Assembly: GCA_030544215.1 (NCBI GenBank)
Contig: JARZZO010000001.1
Coordinates: 43,617,098-43,681,097, forward strand
DNA length: 64,000 nucleotides
Origin: Zantedeschia hybrid cultivar
Taxonomy: Eukaryota; Streptophyta; Magnoliopsida; Alismatales; Araceae
Reading direction: 5' to 3'
A program made the translations under genes and the position numbers. Positions within the stretch are counted from its first letter, which is position 1; every line of letters starts with the position of its first letter. The notes under the pieces are model-generated. The model was not told the origin of the DNA, searched no databases, and worked only from the letters and a program-made list of their open reading frames with translations. Positions 11,934-23,465 of this stretch are shown in pieces.

Positions 11934-12715
11934 GAACATTCATCACATGATATGTCACATCAAGAATCTGTAGTGCATTGACTGATTTGAACAACTATTG
12001 TTCCTTCTCAGTCAACTTTATTCACTTTTATAATTCTTGATATCTTATGCAACTAAATAATAATTATTCAGTTTCATATTTGACTCCTATAGATATACAA
12101 AGATTTACTGTCTGACAGTAATCTATGAATATCATGAACAATTGTTGAGTCTAACTCAACACTTGCATTCTCTCGATTTTCTTTTACTTGTCTAAGTCTG
12201 CATACTATCGCAGATCTGATAATCATTTATAATATCCCATATTGGATACGCTAATTCTCCAATAGATATGCGAAAGTTGATAATAAGAATATCTGAAACT
12301 TCTTTCAAGTTTCATATCCGTTTTGCCAGTATTAACATCCTTATATTGGTCGCAGTGGGAGAACTGCTACTTCTTTATCTCAACTGACCTTCCTTTATCT
12401 TTTTCAGGTGTGGATTCGATCATTTAAAATCTTACCACTTGCCTTTCTCAAAGTCACATCATAAATATCTCTTCATCTTGGTCTATCTAAATAAGAGATT
12501 TCATGACAATCATTGCCTTATAAAAAGCCATGCCATAAGTACCTCTTCAACTTGGTCTATCCAACTAAGAGGATTCATGATATCTGATTAGGATAGTGAC
12601 TTTCACTTGGCCCTGAAGACATTCTTCAGAGTTTTCTAGTCAGTCTGAGTATGAGAAGTGTTGGCATCTAATATGCCAAAATCTCGAATATACAACATTT
12701 TAGAGAACGAAGGAA
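11934..12715 (-). pseudogene. Copia-A gag and protease remnant
   Basis: The reverse complement of about 12590-12700 aligns with the first codons of the Copia-C Gag (the 'RGIL..DAN' and 'LKNVFR' stretches), with stops and indels. The rest to 11934 should be Gag, zinc knuckle and protease but is too decayed for motifs. A small duplication with the words CTCTTCATCTTGGTCTATC and CTCTTCAACTTGGTCTATC lies near 12470-12570. Confidence 0.6.
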
Positions 12716-15700
12716 ATAACGTGATTTAAACAGATAATTCTTATAATTCAATTATGGTATTTTATCTTGAATTATTTTCCACTATTTTTCGACGGACTGT
12801 ATAACCTTCAGGTATACAGAACGGAAGACTCCGATGGTCTCCTAGTGAGGATCATAATCTCCAAGAATCACAGTATGACCTCGGATAAACACATAGTATC
12901 ATACTATTATCTTAGAGCAACCATCTCATAGTAATTACAACTCCTTGCAATATCCAATCTTATTTCGGCTCCTAGGTCTTTAATTGTCCCGGGTAAACAT
13001 AGTAGACCATTATCCCTGGTCTAAGCTTTACCATCAATATGTGACAGAGTAGAGTAAGAATGTAGCTCCTGGGTAAACGCGAGGATAGCTACACCGTTTC
13101 TCTATTCCAATCTCATGGCATCATGATGCCGTAGTTCATAGTCCTTTAATCAGATGGTGACAGATCTCGGGTAAACACATAGAAATTGTCATTATTGAAT
13201 CAAGTTCTAAAAGCTATATTGATGGAGAGCCACGCAGTGCATTCTCAATGACTCGCGCTCTGGCTTAGACTTTATGTTAAATGTTTTATTTATGTTTAGT
13301 TGGTCTTATCCTAGGTGATAGTTTATGAATATATCGAATATATTTAACTATACCTAGATATTAGCAATCGATTCATAATAAAAAACTAAAAGGCATGCAT
13401 GAACCATACATGTTCATTATGTGGTCATAGACAACACGGTGATTAACTGGAGCCAAACAATTAATCACCAAAACTATATAACAATTATATAATCTAAATA
13501 TGCAAACACATAGCCACTGGTGATCTCATCTCCTGTCGCCTTTCTGGTTGCATTTGTGGATTATCATCGCCTCTCCTCGGCCGGCACGATCAATTACAAA
13601 TAACATTAATTTAGAAACAATTTCAAATACAAATAAATTGTAAGAGAAAGCCTTATAGCCGAGTACAATAGTGAAGGGAGATAGAATTACAATGGAATGA
13701 GAGAGACAGGGAGGCTCGCAGGCCTCATTAATTAACACTTTAATTAATGTACATCACATTCCATAACAATCCACATAATCACACACTATCACATGATATG
13801 AAATTAACTAAGTGCATGTCCATGACCACCACAAATTTTAACCATCCACACATGATAAAGCACATCACATGAAAGCTAAAATTTTGAAAATATAATAATT
13901 TTGGTTTTCTTAAAACTTGGGTACCAATCAAAATTGGATAAATTAATTTTTCAAAAATCTTATTTTCTAACATGCAATAAATCTAATTTAAAGCATCAAA
14001 CACATCATTATGTGCAAATAAAGCTAAAATTAAAATTCTAAAATATTCCATGCAGTATTTAGAACAATTCTAAATTAATTAATCTAACACTTAGGTTAAT
14101 TTTTAATCACATCAATAACAATTATTAATGCGAAACAATCTAACATTTAGATAGAGTTAAAAATTTCTAAATAACACTTATAAAATAATTTATAATTCCA
14201 ATTATTAATTACTTAACAACTCTTTGTTAAAAACTCCTTTATTTAAAGCATATTTCTCAATAACAATTATTAAGAAATAATAATTTAGAACATCTCTAAT
14301 CAAAATAGTCTAACATCTTAGACTTAATTTAATCTTTTAATAACTTTTATAAAAGATCAAATTCCAAGTAGATTACATCAATAATAATTATAATTGAGAG
14401 ATCCTTGAGAAATATAATTAATTATCTCAATAACTATTATTGAGAGTTTGAAAATAAATAAATAAATCCTTAATAACTATTATTAAGGGTTAATTCTCAA
14501 GAAATAATAAACACATTAAAGTTAGTCAATTAAACACTTCATAACTATTATTTAGCGTCCCTCAATTATAAAATTAATTTCCTAACAACGATTGCTAAGA
14601 AATTGATACATTAATCTAATCACTAAAATAATTAACATCATTTGTTAATTAATTTTAAAGTCACAACTTAATTAAATTTACAACACTTGTTAATTATAAT
14701 TTAAGATCAAAATCTTAAATTTTTAACCCCTTTAATTACTTTAATTAAAGGTAAATCAACAAATTATGTTAATTTATCTAAGATCACATCTTAAAATTAA
14801 ACCCCTCTTTTATTAAGATCATATCTTCATTAATCAGTAACAACACTTGTTAATTAATAAATTAAGATCATATCTTAATAAATTAATCCTCCATTAAAGA
14901 TCACATCTTTAATAATTAACCTCTGATTAACTGGAAAAATGTTAATTTAAGTTTAAAACAAAATTTAAACTTTATTTATTTTAATTTTCAGTTAATAGAG
15001 GTGGGGTTTTAATTAATAAAGGGGTTTAAGGGTGAATCAGGCTGGGTTTAAATGGGACAAGCCCATTAAGGCTCGGGCTCAGGTCCATCAGAACCTGGCT
15101 TGGCTCAAGCCATGGTAGGGCTCGGGCTCAGGCAACCTGGCCGAGCCAGGTCAGGCGCCTGGTGCGCCCGGGCCAGCCCAGGCCCCCACTTGGGCCTGGC
15201 CCGGTCCCCTCCTAGCGCGCCGGTCCAGCCCAGGCCCCTAGCCGGGCCCGGCCCGATCCCCTCCTAGCGCGCCGGACGCGCGGGACAGCTCGGTTTAGGG
15301 CCCCCCCTTTCCAGGTTCACCCGGCCAGCGCCGCCACCGCCGGGACGCGCGGGACAGCCCAGTTTGGGGCGGCGCCGCCGCCGGCGCCATCGGCAGGGAA
15401 CGGCCGGAAATGCAAGGCGGGGGGGGTCCCTCTTCCTCCCCCGGCGCCGGGGATGGCCGGCCGGCGAGGCCCTCGCCGCTGGTAGCCCCTTAAACATGCC
15501 CCAAAAGCCGCGGTTCGTCTATGACCATCCCTTTTTCTTCGATCTCCAATGCTTTGAAAAACAGGAAAAATAGGAGACTCTCTGGCCACAGCAGGGACCA
15601 GGGGACAGGCGGGGATAGCTGTTCATAATAGCAGGCTATTTTGTTTTTCTTCCATCACCATGGAAGCTCCATTCAAGCCTACATATCCGATTCTTTATCA

Positions 15701-15873
15701 CCATAAAGAACCCAATGAAGAACCCCAAAAATAAACATAGTTTTTTTTTCACAAAAATAATCTTAATATAATATGCTCATCCAATGAACAATTTTCGTGA
15801 GATTAAAACGATTTAAGCATGGAAATAAATTTTAGAACGTTAATTTCATCATTCAGGAGCGGATCAGAGCGGA
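12716..15873 (-). other. Copia-A leader with hairpin arrays
   Basis: There is no protein-coding potential. From gag outward (left to right here) it holds: four large hairpins (12873-12904, 12981-13012, 13062-13092, 13158-13191) whose loops share GGGTAAAC (GTTTACCC on the element's sense strand); an AT-rich zone (about 13960-14960) packed with short palindromes with 3-nt loops, such as CCTTAATAA-cta-TTATTAAGG at 14468-14488 and TCTCAATAA-cta-TTATTGAGA at 14435-14455; and a GC-rich zone (15060-15500). The same three zones occur in Copia-B and Copia-C. Confidence 0.8.
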
Positions 15874-15891
15874 ACCTGGCTCTGATACCAC
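15874..15891 (-). other. Copia-A primer-binding site (initiator Met tRNA)
   Basis: The minus strand reads TGGTATCAGAGCCAGGT, one base from the LTR end. This is the complement of the initiator Met tRNA 3' end and the same site as in Copia-B and Copia-C. Confidence 0.9.
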
Positions 15892-17474
15892 TGTTGGGAT
15901 CCAGGCGAGACGCGAAGAACGCAGCGGAAACGACGAATAAAATATCCCGCCCGATGCCCACTGATCCGATTCGGAACGAAAACTAAAACTGAAAACTAAC
16001 GGGAAGTAATCCAATTACCGTGCGCAGATTCGAATCCGCTTCCGTCTCGATTCCGTCGAGGTGATGCCGCGAGCCGCAAAAGCGTCCGACCTGCAGCGGT
16101 ATCCACGTGATCCTCTGCGGTGGTTCGTCCTCACTCCCTCGTCTGTATCAGCTCGCTCGCTGAAGATCCATCGCCGCAACGATTGCCGAAAACCCGCGGA
16201 CGAAAATTCCCGACTTTTAGGAATCACGTGCGGCGGAGACAGAGACAATCCCTGCGCCTCGAACAGGGCGCCCAGAGGAGGAGAGAGAAAGGGGGGGACG
16301 GCCAGCAAGGAGAAATCCTAGAGCTTGGCCCAGGGTTTCTCAGCAGCACATATATATATTAAGTCGGCGCGACTTTTCACAAAAGTCCCCGAGTTAATAT
16401 AAATCCCACTTATGTACCACCGACTAAGAATCTTATTGCGTGTGACCCTCTAGGCCCATTAACCAGCCCGGTTTTCAGCCCGTTAAGTCCAATAATTAGT
16501 TATTGACTTATTGTAATTATGTAATATCTAGATATTAACTAATTACTTAGCCGAATTAACATCCCATGTAAATTCGGTCGGCCTTCCAATCAAGTTGGGT
16601 TCCAAGCAACACCGCATGATCTCGGAAAGTAATGGGGTTCAGCAACCCACTCATGGAACCTGTCCGTCCACAGTTACCGCATGGTTATAATCCTTCGTTC
16701 GCACAATGCTCTCGAGTTAACCTATGGTATGGTCAACTGCCAAATCCTAGATGGTCAACTCATTTGAATCAGACTCCACTGTACGATATTCGAAAACCTC
16801 TTTTTTGATATTGTTTATGCTCTTGCCAGAGACTCTTGTGGATCTATTCTAGAGCATTCTCTCTCCAGTTACCTCAGAGCGAACGATCCTTTATTGAATA
16901 CACAATCACCTTCGAAGGTCTTCCGCTGGACCCGATCCTTGACTATTAGAGATCCCGTGGATAAGGATTCGTAGGTCAAGGTCAAAGTCCAGAAGTCCAC
17001 CGACAAAGTGTCTTTGGTGTCTCAAGTCCAAGGATCAACCACGCCACTGTAACGATGAATAAAGCCGATTGACAGTCAGGTAAATTACCATTCGGCGATT
17101 CATGTCGGATCAGTTCAGTGAACTCATTCCCCAATGAGCACCTACAGGTTTACCATTGTGTCTCCACACGAGTAACTAACGAGATCAGTCACCCTCATCA
17201 TATGAGCTGGAATAACCTGTATTAGTCTTACCGGATGTTTGATGTCCTTCTCAAACATCCTACGACTAGAAACAATTGAGAATATGTGTTTATAAGTCAT
17301 CAATCTCATTATTATGATCTCATCATAATCTGATGACTATTGCATATATTCATGGACTTCATTATGTGCAATTATAAATATGCCAATCTACATAATGAAT
17401 TTAATGCCATTGATTAGTGAACCAGATTGAAATAGGTGCCTTATGATTGGCTTAGAGGACACCTATATCTATCA
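15892..17474 (-). repeat. 5' LTR of Copia-A (1583 bp)
   Basis: On the plus strand it runs from TGTTGGGATCC to CACCTATATCTATCA. The 50311-63820 solo LTR is a second copy and fixes both ends. Dinucleotide TG/CA termini are present. Short ORFs here (about 16015-16360) lie in its GC-rich transcribed region and are not genes. Confidence 0.88.
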
Positions 17475-17523
17475 GGAGCTCTCCATCCGAGCCCTGTAGT
17501 CGGGCTTGTGGACACTCGTCTAG

Positions 17524-18082
17524 ACCTACCGCCTTTCCGAAAGGTTCGATGAACTTCAGGCAGATAGACAGAGGTTCGATGCTGAGCACAAACAACTACA
17601 GCGAGCCTTAGACGAGTCCCACGTAGGCGGCGAATGGAAAAGAGCAAAGGTGCAATGGGTGGCAAATGTAAAAGAGGAGCTGGGGGCCAGCGTCAAGGTG
17701 GCCTTGGCCCAGCTCGCGGAGTCGGAGGAGCGGAAAAGGAAGGTCAAGGAGGAGCTGGACTTGGCCAACGCTCGCGCTTGGTCACTAGAAATGGTGGCTT
17801 CTTAAGTAGTAAGCCAGTAACAAATCGTCGACTGAGTGCCTCGATGATAAGGTCAAGTTTAGCCTGGAGTAATACACGGTCAGTTACGACTAAGGTACCT
17901 TGAAGGGCTTTTCAGCCGATTTCTGCATAGTAGTTGGTCAGGCCCAGGTGCTCTTTTCGAATGCCCAGGGCTTCGGGCAGCTGGAACAAGGTAACTTGGC
18001 TTACCACTCCAACGAGGATGTGTCGGGGAAGAAGCTGAGGAAGCTGAGGTGCCCAAACTTGTCGACCTTACTGCCTCCTTAG
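17524..18082 (+). pseudogene. Plus-strand accessory ORF remnant with coiled coil, antisense to the Tat-like pol
   Basis: The frame open from 17524 to the TAA at 17803-17805 has no ATG at its start (it is truncated by the Copia-A junction). It encodes a strongly charged, probably coiled-coil stretch with short pieces such as RFDELQADRQRFD and AESEERKRKVKEELDLANA. After two more stops and frame changes, 17900-18082 continues with similarity in style to the C-terminal half of plant 'putative gypsy-type transposon' proteins (family resemblance only, not searched). Its orientation is opposite to the reverse transcriptase and integrase on its right. Function unknown. Confidence 0.5.
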
Positions 18083-18371
18083 AAGGTCTCTAGGAGCCCG
18101 CTGAGGACACCGCTGTTGCTGTCGAGGACACCGCCATCATCGCTGCTTACCACTTTCTCTTTTTGTCTTGTAAGCCCTTTGGGAACAATATTACAATGTA
18201 GCCCTTTGGGCACTTTTTTGAATGAAATAGCCTTGCTTTTACTCAATGGTATTTCCCATTAGTACTACAGTATTTATAACCAAACAATCTATCTATTACC
18301 TTCGAATGAAAATCAAGTATAACTGGCCTTTTTCGAGTGAGAATGTAGTTGCAAAATTTTAATGTTCTCCC
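18083..18371. other. Non-coding 3' flank of the accessory ORF
   Basis: No ORF follows family homology. Short repeated words (AGCCCTTTGGG, twice near 18172 and 18201) and T-rich stretches suggest 3' untranslated sequence of the plus-strand ORF. Nothing else is recognised. Confidence 0.4.
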
Positions 18372-18617
18372 CGAATGTGAGTACTTGGGGGAAAAAATAG
18401 GCTTAAGTGCCCTTACCGAGTGTGAGCACTCGGGGGAATGATAGGCTTAAGTGCCCTTTTCGAATGTGAGCACTCAGGAGAAAGATAGGCTTAAAAGCCC
18501 TTCTCGAGTGTGAGCACTCAGGAGAATGATAGGCTTAAGAGCCATTCTCAAGCGTGAGCACCTAGGAGAAAGATAGGCTTAAGATCCCTTCTTGAGTGTG
18601 AGCACTCGGGAGAAAGA
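18372..18617. repeat. 46-bp tandem repeat, about five and a half units
   Basis: Each unit contains GAGTGTGAGCACTCGGGAGA, then ATGATAGGCTTAAG and TGCCCTT, with about 10-20% differences between units. GAGTG..CACTC inside the unit is itself palindromic. Tandem repeats in this position, between pol and the 3' LTR, are common in Tat/Ogre-type elements. Confidence 0.88.
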
Positions 18618-18799
18618 TTTAACATCAATATGTCGAGAGGATGAAAGGCTATTGTTTACTTCTCAACTTTTAATACGAACTTCAGAGAGGTCCTAACAAT
18701 AATAGGCTCTTAGATTATCAGAGTTTTAGGAGCGGGGTACCTCCTTGCCCTCGAGTGTGGAGAGTCAATACGAGCCTTTCCTAAGAGTTTCTCATACTC

Positions 18800-19028
18800 A
18801 GTAAAGGCCTTTCCAGTTGGGGGCTAGCTTCCTCGCAGTAATTTGCAACACCAAGGCTTCAATCTTCCTCAAGACTAGATATCTTGGGAAGAACTATCTT
18901 TCTCTGACTCTGAGGTTGTGATACTTGTCCATTCTGCGTTGGCATTCCACCATTCTTAACCTGACATTCTCTCGAACTTCCTGGAGCATGTCCAGGTTTT
19001 CCCTCAGCTGTTGATAGCTTTCTACTTC
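18800..19028 (-). pseudogene. Tat-like integrase C-terminal remnant
   Basis: The reverse complement contains, in one frame, the characteristic coiled stretch after the integrase core (LRENLDMLQEVRENV, then RRMDKYHNLRVRER), typical of Gypsy integrase C-termini. The frame is lost after that. It continues directly into 21377 when the solo LTR is removed. Confidence 0.7.
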
Positions 19029-21376
19029 TGTAACGACCCGCCACCCTATAATCGGGGATCTGATTACTAAATGGGTACCGAATCATTAATTTGGAACCAA
19101 ACCAGGATCTAATCAAGTCTGGGAGATAAATAATAAACTAAGCTAAACATTCACATCGCATTGAACTGAAATAGAAGTGAAGGAATTAAAAATTATTACA
19201 ATGCGACTCAATACAGCAAATAATTACATATTCCAACATAAAAGAAATAATTAAACGTACAGGCCAGAAATAAAATAACAACTACGTCGGGGCATACCCC
19301 GGAACAACTGCTGACGGTGCTCAACTCACGGCCGCACTCTCCTCGCTAGGTCTGCTGAGAGTCCTCACCTGAAAACCGCAGGGGGTGAGTCTCAAAGACA
19401 AGACTCAGTAGGGATCCTTCGATCCCCACTGCCCACGCACACACCCACAAGTGCAAGGTACAGCTAACGGTAAAGTGATAAGCACAAGAGGTACAATTCC
19501 TAATTCTTAACGTGAAATCACATGCAATCGTAATATAATAAACATGCATATATTAAACCAGCCGGCTAGGAAACCCACAACTGTCGTCTCGATAGAACTC
19601 GCTAACCACACAACAACGGTGGAAAAAAAACCTCGACCCGCTGAGACCAAACAGTAACCCCTCGGATAGCACACTAGCTACTTCGGCCCAACCGGCTCAG
19701 GTGGCTACTCCTTCCCTCAGCATGAGTGACTCTCCGAATGTACCACTCCGACACCGGTACTAGCTGACCCCGGGGTTCACCAGGTGACCCTCTCTCACTA
19801 GGCGTCACCCCGCCCACGCCCCCACCGGCGCTGTGCTCACGCCCCCACCAGCACAGGGTGATAAAGCGCTACAATGTCACTCCAGGTCCACAGTAACACA
19901 AAACCCAACAAGTACGATCCGGTCACGTGAAAAGTCCGCGATCGCATAACATACATGTAGCATCGTCCGGTCATGAAGAATCTATCTCTACCGGGTACAC
20001 TAAAACATGCACTAATCATCCGTCTAACAGTATGAACACATTTTACTGGCATGAATTAGTGAGGTTCTGTCTTGAATCGCGTCTCCCAAGGTCGACGCCA
20101 TTCAAGCTCCATGTACAGGTTCATGTAAAACAGTCTTCAGAATCAGGCCCTAAAAGGCGTCGACACCAGTGGTCGCCTTTTAAAAGGCGTCGACATCCTC
20201 AGACGCCATTCAGCACAGAAATCCAGGAATTCCAAAGAAACTACCCAGAGGATTTCTGCCTTAAAAGGCGTCATGTCTGCCCGACGCTTTTCAAAAACGC
20301 GTCGTCGACCCATGACGTCTTTTAATCCCAGAATCCCGAACTGGCAACTCCTCAGTCAGGCAATTCCTGTCTAAAAGGCGTCGCGATGGTCCGACGCCCT
20401 TCAAAAAGGCGTCGTCCATGCACGACGTCTTTTAACCCCAGGAACCAGAGTTGCCATGAGCCCGAGGGCTCCCTTTTCAACCCAAATAACTCCAAAATCA
20501 CCCGAAAACGGAGGAGAAAGAGGGGAAACACAATTCATAGGAAATCACATTCATAGCAAAACCCCCATATTATCAAAAGAACACATAAACATGCTCATTC
20601 TACCCCCCGAAACCAAAGATCCATAACAAGCTTAAACGGGGGAAAACATTGCTTAAACACGATGCTTATGGGAACCGTCACCCTACCGGATACTTGAATG
20701 CCTCCGAGCTTCAAGCCGTCCACCCGACTCACCCCACGCCGCCGCCGGTACCGCCGTGGTCGTCCTTGCTCCACCGTGACGTCGGCCGCCGTCCGGAGAG
20801 TAGAACGCCGCAGTGGAGGTGGAGGTGGTAGTGGTAGGAGCTAGGTAGAGGACGGAGTGGAGGGAGAGATGAAACGGTGGGAGGAAAAGAGGGAGGAGGA
20901 GGGATCGCCGCCGAGTTCGTCGGAAGGGAAAGAGAGGAAGAGAGGAGAAAAATGAGGGAAAGAAGGAGGGCTCGCGGGGTTAACCAGAGACTGGCTAAAA
21001 CGCGTCGACATCCACGGACGCCTATCAGTTGATGTGACGGCTGCTCTGACAAGACTCTGAAACGCGTCGTTCAAGGCAGACGCCGTTCAGACGACATGTC
21101 AAGGCCGTACTCTGACAAACCCAGAGTCGCAGTCTGAAAGGCGTCGACACACGTGGACGCCGTTCAGGCGACAAGACAGGGCCGTACCCTCGCGGCCCGA
21201 AGCCAGCCCACGTGGCACCTACGTGGCAGAACTTGAAATGCGTCTGCGACGGTGGACGCCGTTCAAAACGCGTCTCGATGTCCTGACGCGAATCGCCACA
21301 GAACCTCCGCCCTCACTAAGGTTAGAACTACAAGGTCCGACCCCGAAAACCGGATCCGAAGGTCACGATCCTTACA
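19029..21376 (-). mobile_element. Solo Gypsy LTR with ACTTC target duplication
   Basis: It is a full LTR from TGTAACGACC to ACGATCCTTACA, flanked by ACTTC at 19024-19028 and 21377-21381. It belongs to the same family as 6180-8516 and carries both module clusters (20070-20440 and 20996-21292) with the purine-rich stretch between them. It splits the integrase remnant of the Tat-like element. Confidence 0.93.
20070..21292. repeat. Palindromic GCGTC/GACGC module arrays in the second solo LTR
   Basis: The module at 20072 (TTGAATCGCGTC...GACGCCATTCAA) and its followers occupy the same places as in the other LTRs, but spacers differ from those at 151-516. Cluster 2 modules begin near 20997, 21058, 21136, 21233 and 21263. 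Confidence 0.82.
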
Positions 21377-22270
21377 ACTTCCATGGCTTCAACTCGTAGC
21401 AGGGGGCTCCCTATTTTCATGGGAATCAGTGTTTCTACTCTATAGACTAGGTGAAGGGGAGTTTTTCTTGTTGATGCTGTGGTAGTTGTTCTGTTGTGAC
21501 CATTGAATGCTAGGTAGCTCTTCTACCCAGGACCCTGCAGCCTCCTCTAATCGAGTCTTGACTCTATGGAGCAAGGTTCGATTAGCATTATTTGCCTAGG
21601 GATAAGCTACCGACGTGTAGTAATTCTTGATCTTCAATTGTTCACACCGTTCTCTGAAGTAGGCGCTGGCAAACTGTCTCCCATGGTCCAAGACTATCAC
21701 TCTCGGGATGCCAAATATGCAAATTAAGGACTTTTAGACAAAGCTCCAGATTGCTTTGTCGGTTATCTTGTGCAGTGGCTCTATCTTGATCTATTTGGAG
21801 AAGTAATCAACGGCCACAATGACAAACTTCCTTTGCCTTAGTGCCTCGGGCAGAGGGCCTAGGATGTCGATCCCCTACCTTATTAAAAGACATGGCGCGA
21901 GGAGGCTTGTCATAGGGATAGCTGGTTGGTGAGGAATTGCCATGAAGAGTTGGCACCTATCACACTTCTTGACATATTCCAGTGCATCTTTCTAGAGGAT
22001 GGGCCACGTGCAGCCTTGCTAGAGAAGTATTCGGGCCAATGAATGGCCCTCAGATGGCTTCCGCACATGCCTTCGTAGACTTCCTCTATAGCCCTTAGAG
22101 CCTCTGTCGGATGAAGGCACTTGAGTAAGGGTTGGGAGAAAGACCGTCGGTATAGTGTGTTACCTATCATGGTGAATCGTCGAGTCATGTTCTTGATGCT
22201 TCCTGCCTCTAGTCGGCCATCTAGAAATTTGCGTGGGCCAAAAACTCTACTATTGGCTCTATCCATGGCG
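21377..22270 (-). pseudogene. Tat-like integrase core and zinc-finger remnant
   Basis: The minus strand retains pieces of the integrase zinc-binding region (near 22060-22150: LYRRSFSQPLLKCL, then EALRAIEEVYEGMCG) and, further left, the core with several frame breaks. A ~110-bp segment around 22130-22250 is repeated at 22260-22400 (the words GTATAGTGTGTTACCTATCATGG and GCATAGTGTGTTACC), a local duplication within the decayed gene. Confidence 0.65.
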
Positions 22271-22850
22271 CGTTCCGAAGAAAGACCGTCTGCATAGTGT
22301 GTTACCTATCATGGTGAATCGTCGAGCCCTGTTCCTGACATTTCTTGCCTCTAGTCGGTCATCTGGCAATTTGCGTAGGCTAGGAACTCTGCTATTGGCT
22401 CTATCCATGATGCGGTCCACCCAATAGCTTGTACAACGTCTTTTTGAATTCTCGGACGATCAAGCTCTTGGATCAGCACTGACCGAGAGGGCATTAACTC
22501 AACTGATGACCACTTGTCCAGGTGTCCTGATGCTTCAGGATTTTGCAGGATCCTCCCCAAGGGCTGGCTTGTGAAGACGGCGATGGGGTGGTCCTGGAAG
22601 TAGGGGCGCAACTGCTTGGCCGAGTGTATCAAGGCTAGGGCAAACTTCTCGGTGATTGGATATCACAACTGGGAGCCTTGCAGGACCTTACTGGTGTAGT
22701 AGACTACCCTCTATATTCTATCATCTCTCACTAGTACAGAGCTCAGCAAGTAAGGAGTGACTGACATGTACAAAAATAAGTGTTCCGCAGCAATTGGCTT
22801 GGATAAGATTGGTGGTCAGGCCATGTAGCATTTTAACTCTTGAAATGCAT
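22271..22850 (-). pseudogene. Tat-like RNase H remnant
   Basis: In the frame at 22632-22351, pieces such as LRPYFQDHPIAVFT and PEASGHLDKWS match the RNase H region of Tat/Retand-type pol proteins in style and order. Surrounding frames are broken. Confidence 0.7.
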
Positions 22851-23465
22851 TCTTGCATTCTTGGGTCCATTCAATCCTTCCCTTGTTACTTGATTGCTTC
22901 TGCATGTCCCGCAGAACTTTAAAGAAGGGCAGGCACTTTTCTACTGCTCTTGACAGGAAACGACTGAGGGATGCTACTCTCCCAGTCAAGCATTGTACGT
23001 CTCGGATCCTGTTAGGACGTTACATGTCTTGGATGTCCTGGAGCTTCTCTAGATTGGCCTCGAATCCTCTATGGGTTACTAGGAATCCCAGAAACTTTCC
23101 CGACTTGACAACAAATGCGCACTTAGAGGGGTTTAGTTTTATGTTGTACTTCCTTAGCATGTCGAGGATTGCTGCCAGGTTGGAGAGGTGATCAGTGGCC
23201 TTTGGGCTTTTAACGAGCATGTCGTCGATGTAAACTTCCATGTTCCTCCTGAGTTAAGGTTTGAACATGGAATTCACTAGGTGTTGATACGTTGCTTTAG
23301 CGTTCTTGAGGCCGAAAGGCATCTTGGTGTAGCAGTAGATGCCTAGGTCGGTGATGAAAACCGTCTTTTCCTCGTCAAATGGGTTCATCCCTGATTTGAT
23401 CGTACCCCGAGTATGCATCTAGGAAATTCAACATTTCATTCTCCGATGTTGAGTCGATGTGCCGG
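22851..23465 (-). pseudogene. Tat-like reverse transcriptase remnant
   Basis: At 23241-23020 the minus strand carries VYIDDMLVKS, the catalytic motif of Gypsy reverse transcriptase, followed by CAFVVKSGKFLGFLV. Further right, DAYSGYDQI of the palm domain is seen near 23400-23420. The sequence stops abruptly at the GCCGG insertion site at 23465, and the upstream part is not found at 41242. Confidence 0.8.

Larger units (their letters stand above)
8517..17474 (-). mobile_element. Copia-A: degraded Ty1/Copia element, minus strand
   Basis: Reading leftward from 17474: 5' LTR, Met-tRNA primer site, a ~3.1 kb leader, a gag remnant, then protease and integrase remnants that run into the Gypsy insertion at 8516. 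Reverse transcriptase, RNase H and the 3' LTR would lie beyond the left edge or are lost. The order and sequence follow Copia-B and Copia-C in this window, but the coding part is full of stops and small indels, so this is an old copy. It is broken by a solo Gypsy LTR at 9641-11928. Confidence 0.85.

Noticed and set aside
15264..15573. Arg/Pro/Gly-rich ORFs
   Set aside because: They are in the GC-rich hairpin zone of the Copia-A leader; open by composition, no start context or motif.
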